Positions 21,368 through 33,142 of a DNA stretch of 64,000 bases are shown one piece after another. A model generated the notes under the pieces. The model had not been told where the DNA came from. It ran no database searches and saw only the letters and a program-made list of their open reading frames with translations. The stretch covers positions 5,371,676 to 5,435,675 of the forward strand of contig CM049311.1 of assembly GCA_026874595.1 (NCBI GenBank), written 5' to 3'. The position numbers and the translations under genes are program-made. Source of the DNA: Sipunculus nudus. Its lineage: Eukaryota > Annelida > Sipuncula > Golfingiida > Sipunculidae. The number at the start of each line of letters is the position of its first letter. The first letter of the stretch is position 1.

Positions 21368-22524
21368 TTTATGAACTTAGTTTTTGTACTACCTAACAAC
21401 CAGTAATTAGCGCATCCCCGTTCTCCAATTTCTGGATCAAAATTTGCACTGAACCTGCGTATAATGATCAAATGTTAAGAAAAATAAAGCTCCTAATGTG
21501 AATTCATTTTGTGAGGATAACCGTCTCCATTTTAATGCCAGTTTAACGAAGTATGTACATTTGCAGAATTCTATTCCATGGAGTGTCACTTCGTGACAGG
21601 ATAGTAACACACGCTTCCTCTCATTTGATATCCTGGTGTTTTCCTGTCCCGGTGACTAAAGTTGCGCCTGCTTACCTTGGGTGTAGTTGCCCCCATTTGC
21701 TGGCATATGCCATCGAGGAACCCACGAAAGGCGCGTTCGTTTGTGAGCGTAACACGGTCGTGAGGCACGGTATTCTCATGAAGCCTTACTTCATATATTC
21801 ATATTATAGCATGAAAAATCCTTGCCTAGACATCTATGACATCCGCTGCAGCCTTTTTTCAAGAGTTTTCAAGACTAATTTGTCGGCCTAGATCCTCCTC
21901 CTTTTTTCTGGACCTGGTGACTTTTTTTTATGTTGTGTCATCAGTCCTCGTTAGTTAGACCCCTCCTTTCCTTAATCCTAAGTCCGCCCCTGTTACTGTG
22001 TGTGTGTGTGTGAAGGTGAAGGGGTCTGGGTTTGTGTATGTTAGGCTATCTCTTATCCGTATGTGTGTATTTGTGTGTATTTCTGTTGATACATTTCTAT
22101 TAATCACACAAACACCTATAAAAATCCTTTGAATTCGTTCACAAGGGTAGCGCAATGCACCTGTACTGCACGAGGAGTTTACGTAAAGCTACATGCAATT
22201 AACTCACTTGTTATTTTTCTGACAACGTTCTGAGAAGCCTGAGTACACTCTTATCAATTTGATGTTAGAATTCTACACCAGGGGACTCTGTCTAAAAGCT
22301 TATGCGACATCATTTCTTTGTGAGCTGGAAACTGCAGAACAGTCGTCCGACGTTGTAATGGTAAATTATACACTGAGGTCATGAGCAGTAATTGTCAAAT
22401 GATGCACATGTTATTTCTACAGGTTTAGCATTAAAACTCACTTTACAAGAACTACAATTGTCTACGTTGCTTGTGGTATAAAACTGATATACTTCAGTCA
22501 AAATCACAATAAAACTATGAACAT
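21257..22524. repeat. Truncated tandem unit 3, both homeobox genes deleted
   Basis: The sequence follows the unit from its start to about 21786, inside the SINE, then jumps to the equivalent of position 8044 and continues to the equivalent of about 8786. The missing 7.5 kb includes the whole palindrome and both genes. After 22524 the sequence leaves the unit and enters an inverted copy of the palindrome-motif repeat. This looks like the decayed right edge of the array. Confidence 0.9.
21631..21786 (-). mobile_element. Truncated SINE at the unit 3 deletion breakpoint
   Basis: This is the same SINE, cut after AAGCCT at 21786. The following TACTTCAT belongs 7.5 kb further along in intact units, so one deletion end lies inside the SINE. 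A shared CT at the join is the only microhomology. Confidence 0.7.
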
Positions 22525-23205
22525 TGTTACGGAATCTAATATCAACAGATCACGTATGCGTGAAGAACATAAATTTTGTAATGGTTCCCGAGATATAAGC
22601 CTTGATGTCTGCAGCGTAAACATGAATGTAGGTGGCGCACCTGTCATAAAATCAAGAAACTGTCAAGGATGTCTAAGCCTGCAAAATTTTAGGCAGTTAT
22701 GTCAAACCACTACAGAGATATGAGTGATTTTAGCCCACGGCAGACAAACAGACGGACGCTGTGCAAAAATGGTCCGGTTTGAGGTGGCCCACCCAGTTTT
22801 GTGTGTGATAAAGAGGTATGTGAGATCTATACACATGCAAAATTTTGGCCCAATCGGTCAAACGGTTTCCGAGATATGAGCTTGGATGTCTGCAGCGTAA
22901 ACGTTTATGTAGGTGTTGTCGATTTGACAACCCTATGCTTTCAGTGAAAGCTATCCAAGAGGTACATTTGTACAAATTCTTTCTCCTGATCGGTCAAACG
23001 GTTCCCGAGATATGTGGGTTTATGTATGGAAACAGACGCACAAATGGACGCTGGGCAGAGAGGAAAGGTCAGAGGTCAACGCAAATTGGTTAGGCACCAG
23101 TTCACATGCATGTAACCCGATGATTGGTTCGAGTTTTAGAAAAATCCGTCCAGTAGTCTCAGAGGAGTTCTCCGTAAACGAACGCGGCGGCGGCGGAACC
23201 CGGTC
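22525..23205 (-). repeat. Inverted copy of the GGTGGCGCCACC repeat
   Basis: Read in reverse it gives GAACCCGG next to the GCGGCGG run at the start (near 23180) and the GTTTCTTGATTTTATGACAG context near 22650. It joins unit 3 exactly where intact units carry the direct-oriented copy, so orientation switched at the array edge. Confidence 0.65.
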
Positions 23206-25128
23206 AAAAACATAGTATCTTCAATTTGGCGGATACAATTATTAACTACATTTACACATCAAGTATACCCTTTCATGCATGTAACGTTTAGGCCCATCGC
23301 CTTTTAATCCCTTATTGCTTGATTAATGGTTTCAGACCACGCAGCTTAATCCCATTTACATTTTAGTTTACGTTCCGCAGATTCCGCGGTGGAATGTCTT
23401 GTTGTGAAAATATTGCAACGTGTTTTAATTGAGAAATGAATTGTAATCAGATTACAAATGGTTTTAATTGAACTGGAAATTGTAAATAAATTGGAATTTA
23501 AATCTGAATTGACCGCCAGGTAATAATATTACCAGTGAAGAGAGACTACTTGTATATAGGCCTGGTTGGCTCAGGTGGCATTAAAGAATGACTGTTTTTT
23601 TGATGCTATACATCTGTTACATATAATCAAAGATAAAAATGGACAATGTGTCAGTCAGACATTTATTTTGTTGTTTTCGTAAATTTGGGACAAATTAAAG
23701 ACTTGTTACCGGTTGGCATTGTTGTCTTGAAATTTAGTGATCGAATGTGACTTTAAACTTCGCTCCAGAACTTACTTTTTCAATATATTAAAACATGGTA
23801 GCCTGTACAGTGACAAGAAAAGTATTTCCACTATACAATAAAATGTGAATGTTTTATATATATTATATATAATATATGAATATATATTATATATATATAA
23901 ATCAAAGCATGACAGTACCAGGGGCGGATACAGGAGCTCAGAAATTGGAAGGGGGGGGGTCGATCTCCTACACGGATCTCTTTCTTCTTATTTCTCCTTT
24001 AATAAAGATCCAAGCGACTGTGGCGTGTATTATTCAATGTTCGAAGAAGGTGCGAACCGCTCCCCCTGCGCCCCCTCTATAAATCTACCCCTGAGTAGGG
24101 TAAAAATAACAGCTGCAGTTGCATGTCTTTTACAAAACAAAATCAGTCCTGTAAACAGAATCAGTGATGGCAGGGATACAGTTATCTATGTCGTGCCAGG
24201 TAACACAAAACCGCTGTCAGTACTTCATATGAACCTCTAAAAGATTAAGTACTCGTGAATTGTTATACGTCATTGTACAAAGATTAAAAGAAGTTGCCCT
24301 CAGTTTGTGAATACAATGCTTATTGTGATACAGTTCAAAACGGTTATCCGTTTATATGAGTAAATTGATCTGTACCCTTACACGTTGTTGAGTGTTTGTT
24401 TGTTGTTGAATTTCTATAACATTTACTTAAAAAGCACGTTGAATCGTCCGTCCCCTCAGTATAGCCTTTTATATAACATACTCGTCATGAAGCATGATTA
24501 TATTCCTATAGTGATCAGAACCGTTGCCGCACGACGAGTGTTTGTTTACCCTCTGGGTAAATATGTCTATCATCGGGATATTATCTTCGGGTTTAATCAA
24601 GCACTCTCATGACCGTGGCCAGAATCCAGACCAGGGACCCCTTGTGAGAATTAAGCTTCAGAAACGAAAATCATTTTTTAAATTTTTCGATGTATTTTCA
24701 CCCACCTGAAAATTCGACGGGTGGTTACATTAACATGGCAATCAGAGAGAGCATCAACACTCCAGCCACACATTTATATTTACAAATTTTTTTTAGATTT
24801 ATTATATTTTTATAAGGCACAATAAAGATATCCGCAGTTTTCAGGATGATATGTTGTATTTTTGATACAGTGTTTATGCGTAAGAAATATTAATTAAATA
24901 AACATGTTTGTCGTTATTTCCACATCCCTCAACCACATGTCACGAAGCAAAATGCGCAGAATCCGATTTAGCAGAGTATACTACTCTCTGAAGGATTATG
25001 GGAAATGAAATACCCCGGCAGGGTAGGTATAAACGCAATGAAGAGGATAATGTAGTCCGTTCAAATACATTAGATATGAACTGTTACAAAGCAAATTACC
25101 TAAAATTTCATGTTTTTGTGGTAAGAGC
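23206..25128. other. Sequence between the array and the hAT element
   Basis: No gene recognised. Short frames here lack family similarity. A probable MITE at 23920-24090 and A/T tracts are the only structure. Confidence 0.55.
23920..24090. mobile_element. Possible hAT-type MITE
   Basis: CAGGGGCGGATACAGGAG at the left faces TAAATCTACCCCTG at the right, giving imperfect inverted ends of the CAGGGGCGGAT kind seen in many hAT elements. I found no convincing 8-bp target duplication. Confidence 0.4.
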
Positions 25129-25136
25129 TCTGTCCA

Positions 25137-26005
25137 CAGGGTTTGAAAAATCATGATTTAAAAAAAAAGATTAAAAATCTGATTTTTATGATTTAAATCA
25201 GATTTATTTGATTTAAATTTTTTTTTTATTAAAAAAAATCGTTCCAATGAAAATAATTTACTTTAATTTTGAATCTCAAGTAAATATTATTTTCTTTATC
25301 ACCCAAATATATTTAATATTCTAATTAATGAGTATGTTATCAAAAGCTGATAAAAAACAGTAACATCTTTTAACAGCAAACAGTTTGTAGATGAAAACAA
25401 GTTCAAATGAACAAGTCCAAATGTGGAAAAACACGCGTTCCACCCCTGCACTTGAAGCAGCAGCTCCCAAAAGCCGATGGAACAACTTTATCATGCAACT
25501 GTCCGACCTGTTGGATTGTGCCTCCCACCATGCAATTGGTGACACATCCAGTATTGAAGAAAACATGTATGGCTTGAATGGTGCACACCTGAATTATGGT
25601 GAATTATGGCGGACATACAATCTGGTTACCACCTTGAAAACACACAGGTGAGAGGCCTCTCAAAACCTGAGACTGAAACTGATACAAAAGCAAGTTAGCT
25701 GGGTGTTGTGATAACAAGGAAGTCTGCAGACCACCAGATGAGGTAAAATGCATTGACGTGTACTACAGTCAAAGGTGACACCGACTAAATGAGATCCAGT
25801 CAAAACAACCCATTTGTGTCATTGATACTGCTAATATCATCAGTGTTAGGTATATTGGAGCTGCTGTCCATTTAAATACTTCGTAAAGTAAACTAAAAAT
25901 TCAGAAAAAAAATCATAAAAATCACAAAATATGACTTTTTTGTGTGATTTAAGTCAGGATTAAAATCATTGATTAAAATCATTTGATTTTAATCAGCCAA
26001 CCCTG
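25137..26005 (-). mobile_element. hAT transposon remnant with intact 8-bp TSD
   Basis: The element begins CAGGGTT and ends AACCCTG. Directly outside each end is TCTGTCCA (25129-25136 and 26006-26013), a perfect 8-bp target duplication as hAT elements make. Both ends carry AT-rich GATTTAAATC-type subterminal sequence. The 869-bp body keeps only a C-terminal transposase fragment on the minus strand. The right flank is the first unit of the 30-bp minisatellite, so it inserted at that array's edge. Confidence 0.85.
25321..25566 (-). pseudogene. hAT transposase C-terminal fragment
   Basis: The 81-residue frame contains GAAASSAGVERVF at residues 34-46, matching the conserved hAT dimerisation-region pattern (S-S-x-x-x-E-R-V-F), preceded by SPIAWWEAQ. 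Downstream the match continues only loosely. The N-terminal BED and catalytic regions are absent, so it is non-functional. Confidence 0.75.
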
Positions 26006-27562
26006 TCTGTCCAGAATCTATACGATTATTTATGACTCTGACAAGAATCATTGTAACTGTCATGTATCTGACAAGAATCAATTTTATTGTCATGGTGCTG
26101 AATAGAATCGAATTTGTTGACGATGCATTTGACAAGAATCAATGTTATTTATGGCTCTGACAAGAATCATTGTTATTTATAACCCTGACAAGAATCAATG
26201 TTATTTATGGCTCTGACAAGAATCATTGTTATTTATAACCCTGACAAGAATCGATGTTATTTATGGCACTGACAAGAATCAATCATATTTATAAGCTTGA
26301 CAAGAATCAGTCAAATTTATAAGCCTGACAAGAATCAATGTTACTCATGGCTCTGACAGGAATCATTGTAATTGTCATGGCTCTGACATATCAATGTAAT
26401 TGTCATGTCTCTGACAAGAATCATTGTAATTGTTATGTCTCTGACAAGAATCAATGTAATTGTCATGGTTCTGACAAGAATCAATGTAATTGTCATGTCT
26501 CAGACAAGAATCAATGTAATTGTCATGTCTCTGACAAGAATCAATGTAATTGTCATGTCTCTGACAAGAATCAATGTAATTGTCATGTCTCTGACAAGAA
26601 TCAATGTAATTGTCATGTCTCTGACAAGAATCAATGTAATTGTCATGTCTCTGACAAGAATCAATGTAATTGTCATGGTTCTGACAAGAATCAATGTAAT
26701 TGTCATGTCTCTGACAAGAATCAATGTAATTGTCATGTCTCTGACAAGAATCAATGTAATTGTCATGTCTCTGACAAGAATCAATGTAATTGTCATGTTT
26801 CTGACAAGAATCAATGTAATTGTCATGGTTCTGATAAGAATCAATGTGATTGTAAAGGTTCTGACAAGAATCCTTACAATAAATTATGGCTCTGAGAAGA
26901 ATCGACGTGTTTTGCACTTGCTTCGACTAGAATCAATGTTATTGTTATGGCTTTGATAAGTATCGATGTGATTGTTGATGGCTCTGACAAGGGTTCGTAC
27001 ATTTATTAATAGCTCTAAGAATCGATGTAGTAGTTGTCGGTGGCTTTGACAAGAATCAATGTTATATATGGCTCTGACAAGAATCAATATTATTTATGGC
27101 TCTGATAAGAATAAATTTCATTGATGGGCCTTACAAGAATCAATATTATTGTCATGACTTATATAATAATCGAGGTGATTTTCGACTGCTCTGACAAGAA
27201 TCAAAGTCATTTTCATGGCTCTTTCCAGAATCCATACGATTATATAAGTCTTTTACAAGAACCGATGTGAACTGACAAGTATAAATGTTATTTATGGCCC
27301 TGGTAAGAATCAATGTTATTCATTGAGATGACAAGATCCATTGTTATTTATGACTTTAACAAGAATAATTGTTATTAATGGCTCTGACAAGAATCAATGT
27401 TATTGTCATTGTTCTGACAAGAATCGATGTGACTGTTAATGACTCTGATAAGAATTCGTACAATTATTAATATTTTATAGAAGAATCGATGTGGTTGTCG
27501 ATGATTCTGACAAAAATCAATATTATTTATGGCCCTGAAAAGAATCAGTATTATTGTCATGT
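26006..27562. repeat. 30-bp minisatellite
   Basis: The core 26405-26870 is a near-perfect head-to-tail array of the unit CTGACAAGAATCAATGTAAT plus TGTCATGTCT. Degenerate units of 27-33 bases extend on both sides, many with TTATTTATGGCT. The 30-base unit is a multiple of three without stop codons in several frames, so long decapeptide-repeat frames (DKNQCNCHVS and others) open on both strands. I consider these artefacts. Confidence 0.92.
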
Positions 27563-29030
27563 GTCAAGGATTCAACCCCAGGTCATGCACACAACCCAAA
27601 GTTCCTTGCCACAGGTTCTTTCATGCCTTGATGATGTTTTATAGCACAGTATCACAGCAGAGTTTCACACAAACCAGATGAAGACGGGATAACAAAATAG
27701 AACTTTATTAACTGTATATACAGCTTAATAGTAAAATAGATATGTGATTGGCTATGTGTCCTCCCCTCTCAAAAAGTGACCTCAACCGACGAAAAGACAA
27801 CAGTATACACTAAGGTGGGTTAAATATTCCAAGAATATCACACTGGAAAGAATGAAAGAAAACCCAATTAAATATTTGATTTTAAGATACCAATCTTAAC
27901 TCTGACAAAACAGGTTTTTAAGTAATTCCCGATCTGTATCGAACGGAATATTTTACCAAAAATATTGTGAGAAGATATCAAATATTTCAAAGCAAATTAG
28001 ATGCTGCTGAAACATGCAGCCTTTTAGGTTTCTTCACCAAGACAATGAAAGACAATGACGTACTGCTTCAAATATTGCCTATCGCTGCAGGAACGACAAT
28101 TTGAATACATTTTACACCAGACTCTATAATGGCCACTAAATATAAAAAAACTCGTCTAAAATCTATAGTAATAATCCTCTCGATAACCAATAAAAGGATA
28201 TGTTTAACTGTATGAGCCCTTACACAAATTTTCTCATTTTTGAGAAAAAAAAAACGTATTATAAAACCACTTTACCTGCTTTAGAAAATTTCAACAAATA
28301 GTTACTCGATCTGTACTCTTTAAGATTTAATTTCTTACACATTTACTTGCTCACCGCTTTGTTCAGTCTAACTTCTTGGTTCAGCGTGGGGGGTGGGGGG
28401 TAGGGGGTGTATTTACGACGTACAGCTTAATTATATTCTTGTAGATCTCTGGAACACGAGTGTTCGTTTGACCTCGGGATATTTACAGAGTGACCTTTGT
28501 CGTGTCATGCGGTGTGGCCAGGTCAGGACGACCCCGAGCCTGACACCGGATTCGATCTGCCACAGGTGTGTCCAAACGATAGGATGTGTAACTCGACATG
28601 ACGCACCCTCGTCTGTCTTTACCCCCAAAAAACAGGACAACGCTATAGCAACTAAATCACAGCTCGTGTAGACTGTTGCAGTACAGTCTGTGAGATCTAT
28701 CCTTCCAAGCTGGGTACATTAAAGAACGATCAAATTATTTTCAAGTGAATTTAATCTTCTACTTAAGAATTGTTTATATATAATAAGTGCAGCGTTTCAT
28801 CAAACAACCTTCAACCTGCTTGCCCAGTATCTAACTGCCATGTTAAATATTCCAGTATTTCAGCAGATGCCTCCTTGCCAACTGCATGATGTCTATATAA
28901 ATTCACGAATTTTGTAAAAATTCGATGCAAAAATCAAAAGGATAAATAGAATGATTTTGTTTTTTGGCACAAATGTATATGTATGTTTCCCCTCCCATTC
29001 CCAAATTTGGGGGAAAATATGGAGAAAATA
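27563..29030. other. Unassigned sequence, possible TE end near 27560-27780
   Basis: 27560-27780 has an AATAAAG-like signal on the minus strand followed by a purine-rich complement (CCTCCCCTCTC), reminiscent of an LTR next to a polypurine tract, but I could not define ends. 28390-28670 is GC-richer with a 92-codon frame of no recognised family. No other genes seen. Confidence 0.35.
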
Positions 29031-29039
29031 TGGAGATTT

Positions 29040-29620
29040 CTGAAAATTTTACCTTAAAGAAGGTCAAGGTCACCAGCATTGAACTCATCTAAGATTTGGG
29101 AAGAAACAATCCCTGTATCAAATTTCACTAAAAAAATGTCGAGTAGTTCAAAAGTAATAGCGTTAAAAAATGTCTGATTTGACCTGAAGAAACTTATGTA
29201 TCAATTTTAAGGAAAGAATATTAAATGCTTAAAAAGTTACTACATTCACAGGAAAACGTAGAAACAATGAGCAACAAGTCCGCTGATTTGACCTTAATGA
29301 TCCAGGTCAAGGTCACCAGATTTCGAACTCATCCAAGAGCTTGGTATACACAATTTGTGTATCAAATTTGAAGTAAACATATGAGATACTTCAAAAGTTA
29401 TGGCGTTCACTCAAAAAAATTTTTTTGACTTATTTGACCTTGAAGGTGAAGGTCAAAATGACCGTTATTTCAAAGCCTCAGATACATTGGTAGAATAAAT
29501 TCAAATTTCGAATTTAATAAAAAAAATGAGTGGTTCAAAAGTTATCAAGAAATGGCACAGACGACGGCGTCGGACCAAGACGACGACAGACCAAACACTA
29601 TATCTCCACCCATGGAAGGG
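29040..29620. repeat. Degenerate dispersed repeat (GACCTTGA/GGTCAAGGTCA type)
   Basis: Blocks with AAGGTCAAGGTCACCAG, ATCAAATTT and TTCAAAAGTTAT recur about every 150-250 bases (near 29065, 29300 and 29440) and end with GACGACGGCGTCGGAC. This modular composition resembles repeats common in mollusc genomes; the class is not assigned. Confidence 0.5.
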
Positions 29621-29789
29621 AAGACACTAAGGAAAATGGCCTTTCTATTTAATACAGAAAGAACACCTGTAGGTGCATGCACACAGCATTTTTAGTACCC
29701 ATACATAGGCCTGATAAATACAACATGAACGTTTTGTTTGTACAAAATAATGATAAAAAACTAAATAATAAAACTAACGCGAAAAAAAT

Positions 29790-30245
29790 CATGCAGCATT
29801 ATAATAATAATAATTATAAAAATAATAATAATAATAATATTTAATTTATATAGCGCTAATTCAACAAAATAGTTATCAAAAGCGCTTTAGAAGACACAAA
29901 GCACAGTTTTACTAAAACATAAAATGATTCCTAAAAGAAAACCCTAATTTCTAAGAACTACTTAAAGCTAATATAAAAAGGTAAGTTTTAAGATTTCTTT
30001 TAAAAGAAGCTTAAGATGGTGAAGCTCTGATTGAGTGCGGAAGTTCATTCCACAACCTTGGTGCCACAACTGAGAAAGCTCTCGAACGACGCATCTCACT
30101 TTGGCTTTAGGGATCACTAAAAGCCCTTGGTCAGATGACCTAAGCTGCCTGACTGGAACACAAAATAATAACCGTTTTGGCATATAAAAATGTATGTATG
30201 AGATTAAAGCACTGTGACTGAGTCTCATAAAATACACAAACACTC
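29790..30245 (-). repeat. Dispersed repeat with TATATAGCGC end
   Basis: AAT-rich sequence leads into TTTATATAGCGCTAATTC, then AAAGCGCTTTAG, and on the minus strand GGAATGAACTTCCGCACTC. I recognise this arrangement as a widespread repeat of marine invertebrates, possibly a retrotransposon tail. The 91-codon minus frame is part of it and not a host gene. Confidence 0.5.
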
Positions 30246-30829
30246 TGTCCTATGATAGGTACATTCGTCAATAAAAAGTTGGACCGAGTTATAAAGGATA
30301 AAGAGCGTCTATTGGGCAATATGGGTCTCCGTTGTCTTTATTTCCATATATCCAGCTACCCCTTTGACAAGAGATTTTTAATTCCTGTTCTTGGAAAAAT
30401 TGTTTGCTTTATCGTTCAACGAATTTGCTCTTTTCTTACACATACAAATAGCACAAGCGATCAGTCAAATGTCTAAATCACAATTTATTTATTTCTTCAA
30501 ATAATGTTTGACTGAACTGGCTATAACACGAATTGTGTTTTTTTTTAGAATATGCTACAGGGTAGTAATTCGTAATGAAGTGTCTTATTTAATATCTTCA
30601 AATAACAGCAAAATACTTTTTCTTTGATTTAAATAACTATTATATTGAATTTATTGATTTTAAGCTTTAATGCCTAATTGTAAGTGTGGTCACTTTTTTC
30701 TTAAATCACTTTACGATCTTAAAAATGTCCAGTTCATTTCAATATCAATATAACGTTCACTGATTTCGTCAAATTCTCAAATATATTTTATAAGGTTAAA
30801 CTTTTCATGGGGTGAAACTCTTTCCTGCG
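30246..30829. other. AT-rich spacer
   Basis: No recognised gene or repeat. A 74-codon frame at 30252 has no family features. Confidence 0.5.
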
Positions 30830-31260
30830 ACACCCTTCCCTCAAATGACCAGGCGGAACATCACTCCGGGAGGCACCTTATAAAAACCCCGGCCGAGTGA
30901 AGGATGATACATAATCAATAAAACCAAGTGGTTTCCTGCGTAATTTGTCCTCTCTGAGCTGGCATTGTCAATATTTTCGGTGGCAGTTTGCTCACCTGCG
31001 GGCCAGCTCGGTAATACTCGCTAATTATGACGGGTTTAACCGTAACCTTACCCGAACTGGCCGGGCTTTTGTCCGCTTATATCGCCCGCTTTATTTACAC
31101 CATTCTTCTGCTGTAATAAAGTAATTCGGCTCGCGTGACACTCTTTGAAAGTGACAAGAGCGGCCATCCGAGGATTTGGGCAGATTAATTCCGGTTTTGG
31201 TACAGCAATACCGAGCGCATTTAACCTGTATAGCCGTTCTGTTTGGACAGGCTTAAAATT
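30830..31260. promoter_or_regulatory. GC-richer ORF-less island, candidate enhancer
   Basis: About 430 bases stand out from the AT-rich surroundings without coding potential. Visible motifs include E-boxes (CACCTG, near 30994), homeodomain-type TAATTA (near 31021-31027) and paired AAGTGAC/AGTGACA words. Regulatory function is inferred from composition only. Confidence 0.35.
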
Positions 31261-32779
31261 GACGAAGAAGAATTTAGCTGATCATGTTTCTTATGCAACT
31301 TACATCCTTTAAATTCAATTCGACCCCTCCCGGAATTTAAGGTTTACACGTTCACGATCATGAAGGCAAACATACAGTTGCGTCCGCGTGGGTTGTGGGT
31401 CTGGTGTGATGTTTGAGTTTAACCTACGTAAATCTTGAAGCCTGTATGCTACAAATATTTACATTTACACGAAACATAGGGTATTCCCATGCCAAATATG
31501 CTAATTTACGTGAATACACGTGAAATATATTTACAAAAGTAAAATAGGTTTATAATTAAAATCTGAGTTAATTTACAGTATATTGGTATACCACCTGAAC
31601 TCATTTAAAAAAGCAATATTAAAGCCTTTACAGGTTCAAAAATTTTGCCATATAATTGTGTAACACAGTCTGAATGACATTGCAATGTATATAGCTGACA
31701 TAGGCCTATATGCGATGCATATATTTTTTATTTGAAAATACATATAAGCATGTCGTTCAGGGGCAAATCTTGACAGAACATTTGTTCATGCATATAACAC
31801 CGTAACCATTAATATTCGTCCAGCCATTGAGTTACGATGAGACAGGAGAGAGGACATGGGGTCCATCTACAGCATCAGCAGCCCAGTGTATACCTGCGGT
31901 CAATCGTTATCGCGACACCTCGTAAAATTCAGACAGTGCAACTGCTGCGTTCAATGCCGCTGCGAGCAAGCCTTATATATTATATATATATATAAGCTTA
32001 TTAAATAATTGCTTTAGTGGACGCGATTCACATGAACTTTTAAAAAATATAACGCAGGCTAAAGTTGAAATTTATTAATGCGCATAGTTTATATTAAGAA
32101 CATATATAAATGCGCAGTCAACGGATGCGGAACACTTCCGTACCATAGTATCAAATGTTTCGTGCTTTAAGAAGTCGCGTCGTATAAAGCCTCAGCTTAT
32201 TCAGTACTGGAGGCTGGTTTGTATACTTTTGGACAGTACTTTGTATATTTTTATTATATATATGTGTGTGTGTGTATGTGTGCATGTTGCGCGCCATCTG
32301 TATGATAAGAAATGTACATTTCTGCCCTCGACTAAGAGATCAATTTAGTTATTGGTAAAATTTCGATATTGTACAAATTGCTATTTTTTTAAACGGCTGC
32401 CTTAATTTCTTAATGGATATATAAAGCTGAAGCTGCTATATATGACCAGATTATGACAATATCGTTTCCTATTTAACTCCACAGATGAAGAAAAAAAAAT
32501 ACAAAATGCTTACGAAGCTTTTAATATTATGGGCACGTAATGATCCCTGTCAAAACCTTCGAAATAATTCGGAAGTGTATATCGATTTATCAGAAACGAT
32601 ATATCTGACTGCAAAGCATTATATTATATTTTTATTTGATTATATTTATTAATTATCATTATGAAGAGAGCTAGTCCTATAGCTAATATAATTTATTTTC
32701 AGAGTTGTGATGAAAATAAATATCGAAAGGAATTTATAGACAATTATAGTAATTAGGTGCAAGAATAAAAATTTCGATA
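31261..32779. other. AT-rich spacer
   Basis: No gene recognised. Short TA and (GT)n tracts near 31977 and 32262 only. Confidence 0.5.
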
Positions 32780-33035
32780 CTAAATCCTTCAAAAACAAAG
32801 GAATTGAAAATTGATTTTAGACAAAGACAAACTTGTCAATATCCCGTATCTATTGATGGAACAGAAGAAATTGCAAAACAATATAAATACTAAGGGGTAG
32901 TTTTAGATGATAGGCTTAAATGGGATAATTACGTTACCATATGGTATACCGTAAATGGCAGCAGCATGTATATACTCAAATCGTTTAATATGGATAGTGA
33001 ACTACTTGGTTTATTATATTCTTCGATGGTGAAAA
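32780..33035 (+). pseudogene. LINE reverse transcriptase remnant
   Basis: Translation in the frame of 32780 gives LNPSKTKELKIDF, then YPVSIDGTEEIAKQYKY, a stop, and GVVLDDRLKWDNYV, then LKSFNMDSELLGLLYSSM. This is the pattern of the C-terminal thumb-side end of non-LTR reverse transcriptases (N-x-x-K-T-K-E, K-Y-L-G-V-x-x-D-x-x-L-x-W). The expected YLG has a stop (TAA) in place of leucine. The catalytic core is absent. The exact LINE clade is not assigned. Confidence 0.75.
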
Positions 33036-33142
33036 TGAAAATAAATTCATTGATATGATGAAAAAATTGTTGAAGGTTAAAGCTTGCTCAGTGATTGTGT
33101 ACTGTCCGGCTAAAATCAGGCCGAAGGCTTCAGTCTTTTATG

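Noticed and set aside
26405-26870. CRISPR-like array
   Set aside because: Units abut with no unique spacers, and the genome is an animal's.
26338-26895. Cysteine-rich decapeptide-repeat protein
   Set aside because: The frame derives wholly from a 30-bp minisatellite open in several frames on both strands; no start, splice or poly(A) context.
27558-27780. Solo LTR with adjoining polypurine tract
   Set aside because: An AATAAA-like signal and purine tract are suggestive, but the ends do not form a proper TG...CA and no target duplication was found.
28393-28671. 92-codon frame in a GC-richer patch
   Set aside because: No recognisable domain, no supporting signals, and an equally long frame on the other strand.
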